Part shown: positions 25,431 through 37,645 of the stretch, piece by piece | Numbering within the stretch: the stretch's first letter is position 1 | Layout: each line of letters begins with the position of its first letter | Assembly: GCA_034509735.1 (NCBI GenBank) | Contig: JACGWO010000002.1 | Span: 49,101,115-49,165,114 of the forward strand | DNA: 64,000 nt | Origin: Sesamum alatum | Lineage: Eukaryota; Streptophyta; Magnoliopsida; Lamiales; Pedaliaceae | Reading direction: 5' to 3' | The notes under the pieces: generated by a model | The model's database searches: none | The model's input: the letters and a program-made list of their open reading frames with translations, nothing else | What the model was told of the DNA's origin: nothing | Position numbers and translations under genes: made by a program

Positions 25431-28400
25431 CCTGGTATCACCTCAATCGCCTCCATACGACAGCAGAGCATAATCGTTAGATGCTCTGATCTCATAAGTA
25501 CTGCCATGCTATATAAGTCTCTGGTGTGCGTACTTGGAACCAGTGAAACGGTAGAGGGGCGATGCCTGAAACAAAGAAATGGCTGTCAGCCGTGGATCCG
25601 TGACGCCGTCATCGGAAGGGGGCTCCTGAATTGATGATATGTCAAACAAGGTGTATTCGAGTGATCAGGAGCTAAGTGCGGGGCAGCAATGTCTGAAGGT
25701 GACGTTTAGACTATTTTAGAGGATAAATCCCCTAGTTTAGAAGGGTTTTTGGGCATTAACTGAAGAGAGGTACCCTGGGTGAGTGCCTGAAGTTACAGTT
25801 GTTATATTCATATAAATAATGATGTACCCCATGTATTTATCGTGTTTAACTATACGAAGCCCCTCATCCAAAACTCTGAGTATGAGACTTTATGATGCAA
25901 TTGTTGAGAATCTTCTGAAAGTAAATAGCCACATCGATTACATTAATGTTCTCTTTTCTACAAGCATCATGGCTCTTGATGTAACCAACAGCAACTCATC
26001 CACTTCGCGTAATGACTATGAAAATTTTCGAATCTACATATGGAGAACAAGCCAGGCCTAGTTGACGAGGCATGACCTATACTCCGCACAATAAAAGGTC
26101 GTCGTCGTTGGCATCGAATCCATATATATTAACCGATAAAACTTGCCCGCTCACGTTGTAAAAAAGATGCTATTCCCTTCTCTCGCACTGAACCGTCTAT
26201 AATGTGTCTACCGAACATTATATCTCCAGTTCATTACCGGCCAAAGCAAGAAATGCAAAGCAACACAGCTACAGTGGACCATACTTGTAGCAAAGAGAAG
26301 TTTTAACTGTTTAACAGCTATATTTCTTGAGCAGGGTATAATTTGAAAATGGATATAGTCGAGAAATATAGGACCAAAGCGAAACGATATATATATATAT
26401 TAGTCCTGCAGGTTGCCTGGCACACACGGCATCGCAATCCTTGCCCAGAAAAGGTATGGCATGTTCCTAAATACATGTTAACTGAATATTCCCTATGTGC
26501 ATGTCAAATGGTAAAGCCTCAACAGAATGAATTTTATTAAACAGTTTAGTATATACAGTTAGCATTTTTTTTCTCCGTACACTATGTTGGTTGGTTCATT
26601 TGAATACTCTTTGTTAGCGGCCGACTAGTTAAAATCGACTCGAGCGGGAATGCTTAGACTTCGATGAGAGACCATTTTTACTTCATGGCTTTCCTAAACC
26701 ATTCTGACGTAGGCAAATGTATTTCAAATTTCCTGCTCGATTTCTACCAGGATCAGGACATGTAGTCCGTCTCCTTGTAACTGCAGGAAAGCTCCGTATG
26801 TCTTTGTTCTGATCAATCCCAACCACGTCTCGCTTGTTAGGGGGGGCTTCAGCGAATCGCATGCGACCTGCTCAAAGTATGTTAACAAGCACAATCTTGG
26901 TCATGCGAGTCTCTGTAAGACGCAGTATTTCTAAAGAGTTGTTAGGCCACAAAGTAGTATTTGCAAACAAGCACTACAAAGAACAAGAACGTAAGAGACC
27001 ACGCTACAACGGAACCCGCAACGGGCCCCGCTAACACGTTATGTCCAATGAATAGGTTTTTAAGCCCTGCGACGATTGATCCAAAGATACAGAACGGGCG
27101 GGACAATCGAGGGTGGGCATAGTAGGGGGGGATCAAGGGCTGAGTCACTAGCGGTCTGCTAATAAGGTTTCCTCTCTCCTTGCAGAATTATTGTGACTCT
27201 GTAAATACAAAAACGTTTCGTTTTAGACAGATGACTAACATAATATATACCCATAAAAAGACAGCGACACACCAAGACACAGTTCCCCAGACAGACCATG
27301 ACGGGACACTAGCATCGGTCAGAAATCATCAGCCTAGATAGAAAAGAGATAGCCGTAGACACAACAAGTAGCTTGTCAAGATTGTCGCCAGTCGAACACT
27401 GAGATAAACTATGGGGAATGAAAATACAGACAATCCACGCTCATAGCCACAGTTTCACTAAACAAGCTAGTCGACGGAACTCGAAAATAGCCAGGGTCAC
27501 TCCAGGGTCGTATCGTGGAGTTTATCGGGATAAGATTTATGCTGCATCACGTTGTTAGAAAGCAGAAAAATTGAGCTACTAAGGATTCAAATCCTCAACA
27601 TAAGAGGAAAGTATTGCGCCGACAAAAATCAGTACTAAGAAAATCCCTCCTAGCCCACATCATCAAAGGGCCTTCGTGCATGAGCGCCTGAGAAGTGACA
27701 GAGCCTTCTTTGATTGTAATCTCCTTCAACAAAGTCATATCCACCCCCGCATCAGTTAAATCCCAGTTGTATGATCGGCGGCACTTTGGAAGAGCTCTGC
27801 CCTGTGTTTTACTCGTGCATCGGCTTTGCATGAGAAAGAGCACTAAGGCTCTATACCCTACGATCCACTGCCGGATTCAGATGGAGTATCTTTCTGGGGG
27901 AGATTCCTACTCGATCTACAATTCTTCTTCGGTTGGCGATCCTGGATGCTGCACAAGAGCAACCAAACTCTAGCTCATGGCTTGGGGGATGGCTGGGATC
28001 TACTAGGCGGACCTACCTAAGGAAATAATTTCATTTCAAGTGGTCCCTATTATGGCCCATTCCCTATAGAAGCATTTCACCAACGATCAATGAAAACACT
28101 CCCAAGCTCAACTATAAGGCGAATACAGAGCCTTCGCAAGATAAGATTTACAACAAGCTACACGGCTCTATTTTACAACCCTCGAAATATTTCTAAGGAA
28201 TTAAGAAAAGTATACAGAAAGCATATTAAAAATTGCAATGATGCAGTGCTTACCGTCAACTTACACTCAAGGCCAAGGAGAATTTATTCGTTGAAGCTTT
28301 GACATAAAAAGCCATACTCTTATATTCGTCATTAAAAGCACACATTAGACCAAAATTCTAATCAGAGATAGGGAAACATGCTTATGCTAATCAAAATGGA

Positions 28401-30480
28401 CATTATTAGTTGAACAGACCGGACAACTTACCGTTTGGATTGGTTTATTTGGCTCAAGCGATCTAATGTAAACCAATGGTCAAGTTTTTTAATGGCAGTC
28501 AGTGATTATAAGAACCTTTCATTCCCAGGCTTGACACAGCATATCTATGAAAATCTTACGGCATTCGTGAGAAGTTGCTTCGAAAATTACTGAAATCATA
28601 CATGTTCAAACAAACACAACTTCGGAGGTTTGTGATGACTTGCTAACAGCAAACCTATTTGAATTGGCTTCATGGACTTGACCCTCTTAAAGAGTGCCCT
28701 GTTGATTGCAAGATTGCTCAGTGTTTGTGTTCCCATGCCTATGCCGTGCCGGCAATTCTTAATTAATAGAGCTCAAAGTAAAATTTTTTTTGATCTAATA
28801 GATTACCCAGAGGATTTTTAGACAAGTTCTCCAGCAGCAAGGAATACCGACTGTCATGAAAAAAAATCCATGCTAGATAGCGATCCTTTTTCTTTCACAG
28901 AGCAAAATGTCATGGGAAGCACGCATGACTCCCCAGTGTGAGGAAAACTTGAGCCAGTTTTTTCTTGATTGCTAAGCTTAAGATACACATAACCTTTTCT
29001 AAAAGTTCCTGAATTGCGAAAACCTTACTCTTTGTCCGCACAAATACAAGCCATGATTTAAATTAAGCAGCTAGAAGCAAAACGAGAAAGAAGGCTATGC
29101 CTACATAATTGTGAAACTCGGGAGTACATAGATCAATTTACAAAAGCTCATTCCCTAGAGATCTAACAAAAGACAAATATAATTATTAGCCTGGCACGAT
29201 CCCGACGCGCGCCAACTGTTCTGGCCTCGAAGCACCAAGCTGTGTCCTAATGTTCCTCACGCTGGGGCACGCATATGGAGTCTTTTGTCGCCCTCTGCTA
29301 AAGTTTTTCATCATCGCGCCATCTGTGACAGCTTCGTCTGATAGCTATCACTTTTGTAAGTCTCATCCTTTTACTCTCGGAGGATTGCCTAAGGATATTA
29401 TTAAACCAAAATCCGAGCAATAGCAAAAGCAAGCAAACCGAAAAAGGGGCAAAAACAGAAAGGAAATCCTACACCTTTAACTTATCCGAGCATTTCACGC
29501 CCTGCCGACATTAATGCTTTCGGCATGGGGAAGGGTAGATCGATTTCAGGTAATTTTTCCTGCACCTTCATGCAGGTATGGCAAATCCAGCTTAGCAATA
29601 GCCAGCCATGCTCCAGATGAAGCAAGAACAGGGCGGATCTTCATTCTTTCTTCCAGAGAGGGTGACCAATGTTCAAGTGAGCCTTGAATACAGTCCGCCT
29701 TGACAAGGCCTATCAAATCTCATCTGCATGCATTTCGTTCATTCGTTCTTGCGTTGTCCTCGTCCTTTCTCGGGATGAATGAGCGATGCAGAGGAGAACC
29801 GCACTTCTCGTTCTGCGTTCTTGAGAGGAGCAATCCGTCTCTCGTCCCAAGAACGTGCACCACACTTCTGTTCCCTTACTTCGGCTGCCGATTGTAACTG
29901 TCCTCCTACCTCGTGCTGTCCGCCGCTACATTTCAACAGTTTTTTCTTCTCGGCGCCGTCTTTCGGCCTCTCCAGTCCTTTCTCCTTAGTGGTCGCCCTC
30001 TCTTTAACGCCTTTGGTCTTTGACTCGCCTCAAGACTAGAGACGCAGGCAGATGCCAGAGGGACTACCGAATTGTATATGTATTCCAGTATTTGCAGGCT
30101 TTTGGCTCACGCCTTGTAGCATAATCCAAGATCTACTGTAACTTGCGTCCGACTTCAAAACACTGCGATCGCTGAGAACCGGCAATTGTACTCTTTTCAT
30201 AATCTAACACGCTTTCTCACCCTGTCTTCTCTGATCTTGATTCTTCCCCTTCTTCTATTCTATTTTGCTCCAAACGTAGCAGCTACTAGGATTTCTCTCT
30301 AGTTTGGATTACACGCGTCATATTAATTTTGCCATAATATTCCTTGGTGGAGCCGCCATTTTATGGGACGGCGGGTTGAAGATCTAGGATGTGTGTGCGT
30401 TTTAACTGATTAGTTTATTAAGTGTGGAAATTATTAGTCTTTCTTGCCTTCTATACCAAAGAATACTTCGAGTTGGGTGT
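25431..30480. other. Unrecognised, compositionally balanced block
   Basis: About 5 kb is visibly less AT-rich than the rest of the intergenic DNA. It has no long open frame, recognised gene, transposon end or RNA gene on either strand. It follows directly on the progressively garbled PPR sequence and precedes an intact exon-like block. Low-quality consensus sequence is my preferred reading. A mitochondrial insertion was considered but no organelle gene was recognised. Confidence 0.45.
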
Positions 30481-30490
30481 CATAAGGATT

Positions 30491-30679
30491 CTACTGCAAG
30501 TGAGTCAATTTCCCACATGCGCTCGCATATTTGTCGCGGGGCGTTTGCAGCGAAGACAACTGAGAAACAGTCACACCACCATCGCCTAGTGCCCAGAAGC
30601 TGTTTGGTGGAATTTTTTTTGATCCATGAAATTGACTGCCAATATAGGAAATATCCTCTAAATATATATCTGCAATCAT
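30491..30679 (-). CDS. Exon-like open frame of an unidentified gene
   Basis: A 62-codon minus-strand frame has protein-like composition (IADIYLEDISYIGSQFHG, SKKIPPNSFWALGDGG, VSQLSSLQTPRDKYASACG). It is preceded by a T-rich tract and a good acceptor (TTGCAG, exon start 30669). It can alternatively start at the ATG at 30679. About 550 bp of T-rich intron-like DNA lies upstream, then a possible 5' leader near 31250-31450. A possible donor (TTGCA|GTAGAA) sits at its end. I do not recognise the family. Further exons would be expected at lower coordinates, in the garbled block, and none was found. I read it as a real 5' coding exon of a minus-strand gene. Confidence 0.4.
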   Translation of the reverse strand: MIADIYLEDISYIGSQFHGSKKIPPNSFWALGDGGVTVSQLSSLQTPRDKYASACGKLTHLQ

Positions 30680-31249
30680 GACATATAAATAGAGTCAGTG
30701 GAAAGTCTACCAACCTCCAACGTAATACATCAATTTCAAACACACATTACCAACTGCCTAGCCATAACCCGTCATATCGTGAATGCTTACATAGCAAAAC
30801 CGCACATTCGTTTGCCCCAATATACATAAATATTCGTCAGTATCAAGATCCACTATCAGGAATTAATATATTCACTATCGCAGCCGCTCTGAACCGATTC
30901 CACAGCTATACAAATACCAAATGCTGCTAACAAAAAAACTCATCGCTACGATGTGCCTAATTTTTTTCTTTTTCAAAACTGCAGAAACTGAGTTAGTTCC
31001 CCGCGGCCTATATCGGTTAATGATTACCAGAACTGATCCACCTAATAAATCAGAAAAGCTGTTACACAAACTAAAGTTTTCTCACAGAAAAACTCAAACC
31101 AAACAAACCAGAAACAACTACACCAAAACGAGGCAATTCAGCGGATCACAGATAAACAACAGCAAATTCGCAATAGAAACGCCAATCAAAACCACTAGAA
31201 AACAGAAATCGTCCATCCGCACAGCAAAACTAATCCAAAAATAATCAAC

Positions 31250-31700
31250 CCAGCAGCAAGACAAGTCCGGGTGAGCAAGTAATCCGACTCATAAACCCGA
31301 AACGGCGCACTGAGATTCCTTCCGCCGACCGACGGGAACTATGTCCGTGTGAGGGGAAATGTGTCGAATAAAAAGAAGAATTCTCAAGTGAACACGAAAG
31401 ATTTTGGTTCCAAAAAAAAAATATATGAAAATATAAGTAATCACGCGTCATCTGAATTTCGGTGTGATGCCACCACTTTTTCTGCGTCAGCTAATATATT
31501 CTAGTAGGCGGACTGGAGCATCGGAAGGCAGACCAAAAGCATCAGATCGGCTGAAAGTAGTCCACGCTGAGCTGAGAGAAATGTTCCAGTGACGTGGCCC
31601 GCAGCACAGCGGGGAATTAAGTTCTCACGTGGCGGGTTGAGAGTAGGAAGGGAGAGATATTTTCCTGCAAGGTTATGGGATATTGTTCCAGCCACGTACT
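31250..31700 (-). promoter_or_regulatory. Possible 5' leader and promoter with ACGTGG cores
   Basis: The block contains ACGTGGCCC (about 31592) and CACGTGGCGGG (about 31625), which are G-box-like ACGT cores used by bZIP and bHLH factors. They sit 100-350 bp upstream of a leader-like stretch on the minus strand. It would drive the unidentified gene whose exon lies at 30491-30679. The transcription start was not identified. Confidence 0.35.
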
Positions 31701-34107
31701 TCGTTTCTCATTGGGCATTAATGCTGTCTTAACTCAAAAGAATGGTGCGGGCCTACCCTTTCCTTTGTTGTCAATGGTCTGAGAATCCCAGACGTAGCCT
31801 CATTCTAGCCATTTTAATGATTAAATTGTGCCTTTTATTTTTTATTTTATTTTAAGTTTTATTTTTAATTTGGTTTTTTCTCTTTGCATTTGGTGTGTGG
31901 GCCTCGTATTTTTTGTTTTATCAAATATTAGATACCATTAAAAATAAAATGAAAATTTCAGCGCGTTCTACGAAAATTTAAATTACAGTGATTCTGAAAT
32001 TCAATGTTAGTTCGATTTAAAGCGAACAAAATATGATATAAGAAGTAACAAGTATTGCTAAGAATTTGAATAAATTTTCAAAAGGATAGACATTATACCA
32101 AGAAAATTCAGCATATTTTAACTAAATTTTTAAATATTAAATCGACCGTGCAAAGATTGACACGATATAAGACCAGTTCAAGTCGGGTTACTGAACATTT
32201 GAAGTTTATAAAATTTCTCTAAAGTAACTGGTTTTGCGTCTACTGATAACAATCTCCATGAAGCGACGTTTAAAACATGATGACTCTTAGTACGTGATCC
32301 CAGATGAATATGTACGTCTCTTGAGAAGAGAGAAGCAATTAGGCTAGGTCCGAGATGGTCCCAGTGGGGCAAAAATTCTGCCGATCTTAAGTCAGCTCAA
32401 GTTTCGATAAAATGATGGCAAATTTTAAGTTGTAAACGAGGTAAAAAAAAGTAGTAAACAATAGAGTATTTATTCATAAATGTAGTAGATATAAGGATTT
32501 TATTTTATATAGAGCCAAATGTGTGTATTGCGCCCGATCCACGTAACAACATCTTTAATGCATGAGCTATCCAGAAGAAATCCTATGGTCCAGATTTTGG
32601 AAGTCCAGCATGGAGCAGACGGGTCCCACTGGGGGGGGGGGGGGGGAAAAAAACCCCGCGCCTCAAAGTCTAGAGAGAATGCAGATCTCTGGATTAACAT
32701 AGGATTCGTTTTTTCAATTATTTATGGATATATTGTTGTTATTTAACCAAATATAGGGTGTAATATACCCTATCAATTAGTTGGTTCCAGTTTAAAAAGA
32801 ATTGGAATTCATCTGGACAATAATATTGATTTTAATGGACGAGCTTATTAATATTAAATAATCTAAATTTGCTATTAATCTACCAGTGTTTTAAATAATA
32901 GTGAAATGACAATTTGTGTAAAATTTAAGGATTAATAGGCGCCAAACCATCATAAATCCTATTTAAATACTGAATTTTTAGTATGGCACCCTCTGTTTAT
33001 TTTCATTTGCAACGAATAAGATAATGAAAGGCCTAAGGAGCCCGGAAAACCTAAAGCCCTCGAAAGGCCGGAAGAACGAGCTATACTGGAGTGTAATAGT
33101 CAACGGTGAGGCCGCACTACATCAATCGGCTTGGCGGCCCCATTTCAACTGTGAACCCATAATTCTTCAACCATTTGTGTATAATTACTTTCCACCGAAC
33201 ACATGCAAATACCGGAGCAAATAAATAAATAAATAAAACAAAATGAAATCAACTGTAAATTGAAAAAAAAAAAAAAGGAAACGCTTGAAATCTTTAAGTT
33301 TTTCAAATTTCAGCGGAAAAATATTCTTGTTTTTTATAATTTGTATAGATTTTTTGTGAAATTGAAGAGATGATATTTTGGATCAGTTAATCTAAAATGC
33401 GCTTTACTAATTATTAAAGCTATAGTGTACAAGTCAATATATTTATCAATAGAGAGTATACATGTAAATAAACAACACGACACAATCTTTACTCAATTTA
33501 ATTACCTTTCAAAAAACTGAAGACTGAACGTAAAAGCCTACTAAACAAACAACCTGGTCAGTACGTTGAACCTAGTTTCTTTGGGCAATACAAAAATCTC
33601 CTTATATATCTTAACGAATATACAAGTCTGATAGATGATTGAGAATATTTATCTAATAGTGGTCCAATTAGGGTTGAGATATTAAAAGCATGACAGTTGT
33701 AACACTCAGACTCATCAGGACAAGTTATGCCCCTAACTTCTAGGACCCTATTGTCTCATAATTGCATGGAACTGGAAGATACTACTGTGTTCTAGTTTTA
33801 TATTTCATTCACTAGGTATGATATACATAGAAATAGGTATTGAAAGACTGGTTAAAACCTATGTATAAAATCGCATTACATACCATAAAAAGGGGGCTAA
33901 CAAAAGCACTGACCTACGTGCATTAAATAAAATCATGACCAACTCTAGAGGTTGTGCACTCAGGACCACCACAGCAAAGCTGCAATAAGAGACGTTCTGG
34001 AAATGCAAAAATGTAACCAGCTGCCATGAGCATAGTTAAGTGAGGCTACTAAAAACGGATGCGCCTCCTGTTTCCTAACAACACATACACATCAATTATA
34101 TAGAAGT
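31701..34107. other. Intergenic DNA, no gene seen
   Basis: AT-rich sequence contains a few less AT-rich patches (about 32520-32680 and 33020-33190) that carry short open frames without recognisable domains. It includes a 16-G homopolymer at 32631-32646. No RNA gene or complete transposon was recognised. Confidence 0.45.
32631..32646 (+). repeat. Poly-G tract (16 G)
   Basis: An uninterrupted run of 16 G is followed by A7 and C4. Such runs are rare in AT-rich plant intergenic DNA and are prone to length error. Confidence 0.9.
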
Positions 34108-34339
34108 AGGACTAAATGCATTTTAGTTCTGTATTTTTTTAATTTCCACAGTTTTACATCATTATGGGGTTCATCGGCGAGCGAGAGTTCACCTCCCTCT
34201 AGCCGACAAGAAGGGTGAACTCCTACAAAAAGAAAAAGGATTGAAATCACAAAAATAAAAAAAACTTATAGGAGCGAAAATGCTGTACTTGTACGAAACG
34301 TGTAAGCACACAAAATGCTGATAAGACAAATGGGCCAAT

Positions 34340-36158
34340 TAGGGGTGGAAACGAGCCGAGCTCCGAGCTCCGCCAAAAATTCGAGGCTCGGAGCCCTTCG
34401 CTCGACCTCACGGACTTGGTAATCATAAGGCTCAGAGCTCGGAGCTCGCGAGTTCGACCCACTCAGCTCAACGGGGCCAGGCGTCGCATTTTTTTTTTTT
34501 TTCTAAAACAACGGAACTATATATGGACTGATACTATTCATATGGAATACATTAACTTCAAAAAGATCTTTCATATATGAACCACTACGAAAAGAAACAT
34601 TCACACAAAGGCAAACAACAGAAAAAAGAAAAACAAGTAATACGAGTAACAATAGAGTTAAGTTTCAATGCTCAAACTAACAAGTAGCACCCATGAGATT
34701 AAAATCTCAACAAACTAATTTGAACAACCCCATCAGTCCAATCATTTAATTTACAAGCAACCTATCTGAAAAACCTAACAAAACCGGTTAAACATTGCAA
34801 TCAATACGTTAAGCCGATTGCAAGACACAGGCGCGGGTGCTCGTCCATGTTGATGGCATATGACAACTCATATTGCGGAGATCTTGAAGTAACTGCAAGA
34901 ATTTTAAGAAAATATATACCACATCACATCAAAAGTAAATCTTTTTTTCGTTATCAAAGTTAAATATATATTTTGGCAATAACCAAATAAGAGGAAAAAA
35001 GAACACAAACCAAACTAACATAATATCACATTTTTCTTACCAGAAACATCATATTCCGATACTATCATCAATGCTTGGGAGGACATATGTATCGTTTTTT
35101 TTTATCATTCTGCAATTTAATACACACAATTTTAGTACAAAACAACAATAGTAAATAATAATTAATATATAACAACTAAAAAGAATTAATCATCGTCAAA
35201 ATAATACCTTTTGCCTTTTTTCTTTACTCCAAAGTGTGGTGATATTTAATATAACATTAAAAATTCATATGAATTTACTAATTGTTTTGTAAACTTCTTT
35301 TAGATAATATAAAATTAAAATACCATATCTTAATATCATCTAATATATGATGCATTTTGAAATAAATGCATTTTGTTATAGTAGATATTGGATTATAACG
35401 ATAAAATTCATCATGAATTATATTAAATATTTTTACAAAAAAATTGTTCAAAACGTTACTAATTATTGATTAAGCTTGTTTCTAGATAATATAAACCAAA
35501 ATACCATATGTTAATATCAATCTAAAACTTAAATATAAGATATTGTAATAATTCTAATATATGGTAAATTTTGAAACAAATGCATTTGTTGTAGTAGATA
35601 ATTAAAATGTATAACGATAAAATTCATACAAACTGTCTTGAATATTCATTTTAAAAAAAATTATCAAAACGTATTAAATCGTTGATCTAAGCTTGTTTTT
35701 GAATATATAAACTAAATTACCATAGTTTAATATCATCTAAAATAAAAATATGACAAATTGACTAATAATTTACTATATGATGAATTTCGAAACAAATGCA
35801 TTTTGTTGGCAGTGAATATTGTAAGTAACAATAAAATTCGTATGAATTGTATTGGATATTTATTTAAAAAATATCAAACTCGTACTAAGTTTGTTGCTTA
35901 AGTTTGTTTTTTAGAATATATAAATAAATATAGCATATTTATTATTATATAAAATTAAAATAAAAGATATTATTAATTAATAATTCTAATATATAGTGAA
36001 TTTTTAGTATAAACTTAATATGATACTAAAATGTACTTAAATATATAAGTATATGTATAAATAAAAAATAAAAAATAAAAAAAATGTGCGAGCTCACGAA
36101 CACAAGCAATTGAGCTCGAGCTCAGACTCGAGCCGGCACGGCTCAACTTGCACCCCTA
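34340..36158. mobile_element. Non-autonomous hAT-like transposon, 1819 bp, 8-bp TSD
   Basis: The left end starts TAGGGGTGGAAACGAGCCGA. The reverse complement of the right end starts TAGGGGTGCAAGTTGAGCCG. The flanks carry an 8-bp duplication with one mismatch, GGGCCAAT (34332-34339) and GGGTCAAT (36159-36166). TAGGGRTG tips with 8-bp duplications are the signature of hAT elements. Both subterminal regions are packed with GAGCTC/GAGCTCGAG motifs, as expected of transposase-binding repeats. The interior is AT-rich, has no transposase frame and contains about four 216-bp tandem repeats. Confidence 0.8.
35240..36030. repeat. Tandem array of ~216-bp repeats inside the hAT element
   Basis: A block resembling GAAACAAATGCATTTTGTTG recurs at about 35349, 35563 and 35780. 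A degenerate fourth copy begins near 35996, so spacing is 214-217 bp. Each unit also holds an ATAACGATAAAATTCAT-like segment and an AAGCTTGTTT-like segment. The units are diverged and AT-rich with no coding frame. Confidence 0.7.
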
Positions 36159-36362
36159 GGGTCAATAGGAACAAAAGCCCCAATTTTAAAATGTCACGTG
36201 AGAGGCACATGCACTTTTCCGGCGAGAAGGGTAAACTTCGGCGAGAAAAAGACTAAAATCATGAGAATTAATAAGATACAGGACCAAATTGTTATAAAGA
36301 CTAGAAAGTTAATAATAAAAACGCCAAATAATCTAAGTTACGGACAAAAATCCATTTAAGCC

Positions 36363-37645
36363 TTCATATGTATACGTGTATGTGTGTTTCCCCCCCTTTC
36401 CCTATTAATTATAGTGGTTATTATTAGCTCATGATATGTCTAATATTAATGTTGGAGTAGTGAGGTGTGATGCATTTATATTTAGCCATCCTAAGTTGCG
36501 AAGACAATGCGAGAAAAATTGTAATTTTGGTCCTGTACGTATAGAGGGTTGGAGTGACATTGTTGATCCTATTGAAATTATTTTGCAGTTAGGCCCCATT
36601 GGTTTTAGTTATATATACATTATTATGTGACAAGGGTTGCAAGATATTTGGTTAAATTGCTGGAAATATAATCTGCAATTTTTCTAGAATAATAAACTCG
36701 AGACAGCTTTTAAAGCATCTGACTAAATTTATAAATTAATTTGGAACTTATAATAATAAACTTTTGATATTTTTAGAAACATAAGATTACAAAACTTATA
36801 AAATATTAATATTCGATAATTTTTTAATTAGTACACAAAAAATTGAAAGGACTTAATAAGATTTTAAAAAATAAGGTATGATCCTTATGTTTTTCCAAAA
36901 ATATTATTATGATCCTAATATTTTATTTCTAGATCTTATATAAGGTTAGTGCATTTACATAACTTGTATAATAGTTTGTATTCATTGAATTATATACAAA
37001 TGCGTAATTATATATATACGATATTCAAATCTATTTCGACAAATTTTTATTCTGTAATTTTAAAACTTTCGCACATTGATGACAAAAGTGTTCAGAAAAT
37101 TAGTCCAACCAATTAAGCTGATCACATGCATTTTTCGGGTCATTTTAGTAAATTTCGATTATTTTTTTCCTCAATATCAAAACTTTTAAAAATTACCAAA
37201 TTCGTAGAGTCTTAAATTTCCATCTTCATATACCCTTAGGGCTACAATTACAATTTTCGTACTTTTTAACCGAAACTTAAATAAAACATTACAAAAGCTA
37301 CCTGAAACTTGCATTTTAAACAAGAAAATATCTTCAAAAACATAAAAAAAAAAAAAAAAAGTGAAAAAGAAAGAAAAGAGAGAATTGTTAATTGGTAAAT
37401 CACGAGATATATCATCATAAATTCAAAAGGGTCATTGAACAACAACTTCAACTACAAACTCATGTAATTAATCACGATTATCAATAATTAATCTACATGA
37501 TCAGTACTCACTACTCATGTTAACAACTAATTAAAATAAAAGATAGTAGCAACGTCTAGTAGTGGTTAACTAGCTTAATTTATTATTAATGCCAAGGGCG
37601 CAAATGCTGCTGTTGTTATACAGATCAACGAAAGAATCGCACTAC
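36363..37645. other. AT-rich intergenic DNA downstream of SPCH
   Basis: No gene was recognised. It includes A-rich homopolymers near 37345. The part next to 37646 is probably the 3' UTR of the SPCH-like gene. Confidence 0.5.

Larger units (their letters stand above)
34108..36362. mobile_element. Older inverted-repeat element split by a hAT insertion
   Basis: The left end reads AGGACTAAATGCATTTTAGT. The reverse complement of the right end reads AAGGCTTAAATGGATTTTTG. Inside each end a related motif recurs (TCGGCGAG with GAAGGGTGAAC on the left, CGGCGAGAAGGGTAAAC on the right). The roughly 230 bp on the left and 200 bp on the right would form one element of about 430 bp without the 1.8-kb insertion between them. 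Superfamily unknown; no clean target duplication seen. Confidence 0.45.

Noticed and set aside
29700..30039. Overlapping open frames on both strands near 29.8 kb
   Set aside because: They have no domain, lie in the suspected low-quality block and are open in several frames because few stop codons occur in GC-richer DNA.
25431..30480. Possible mitochondrial DNA insertion, suggested by the raised GC content
   Set aside because: No organelle gene, tRNA or rRNA could be recognised, and random error over AT-rich DNA explains the composition equally well.
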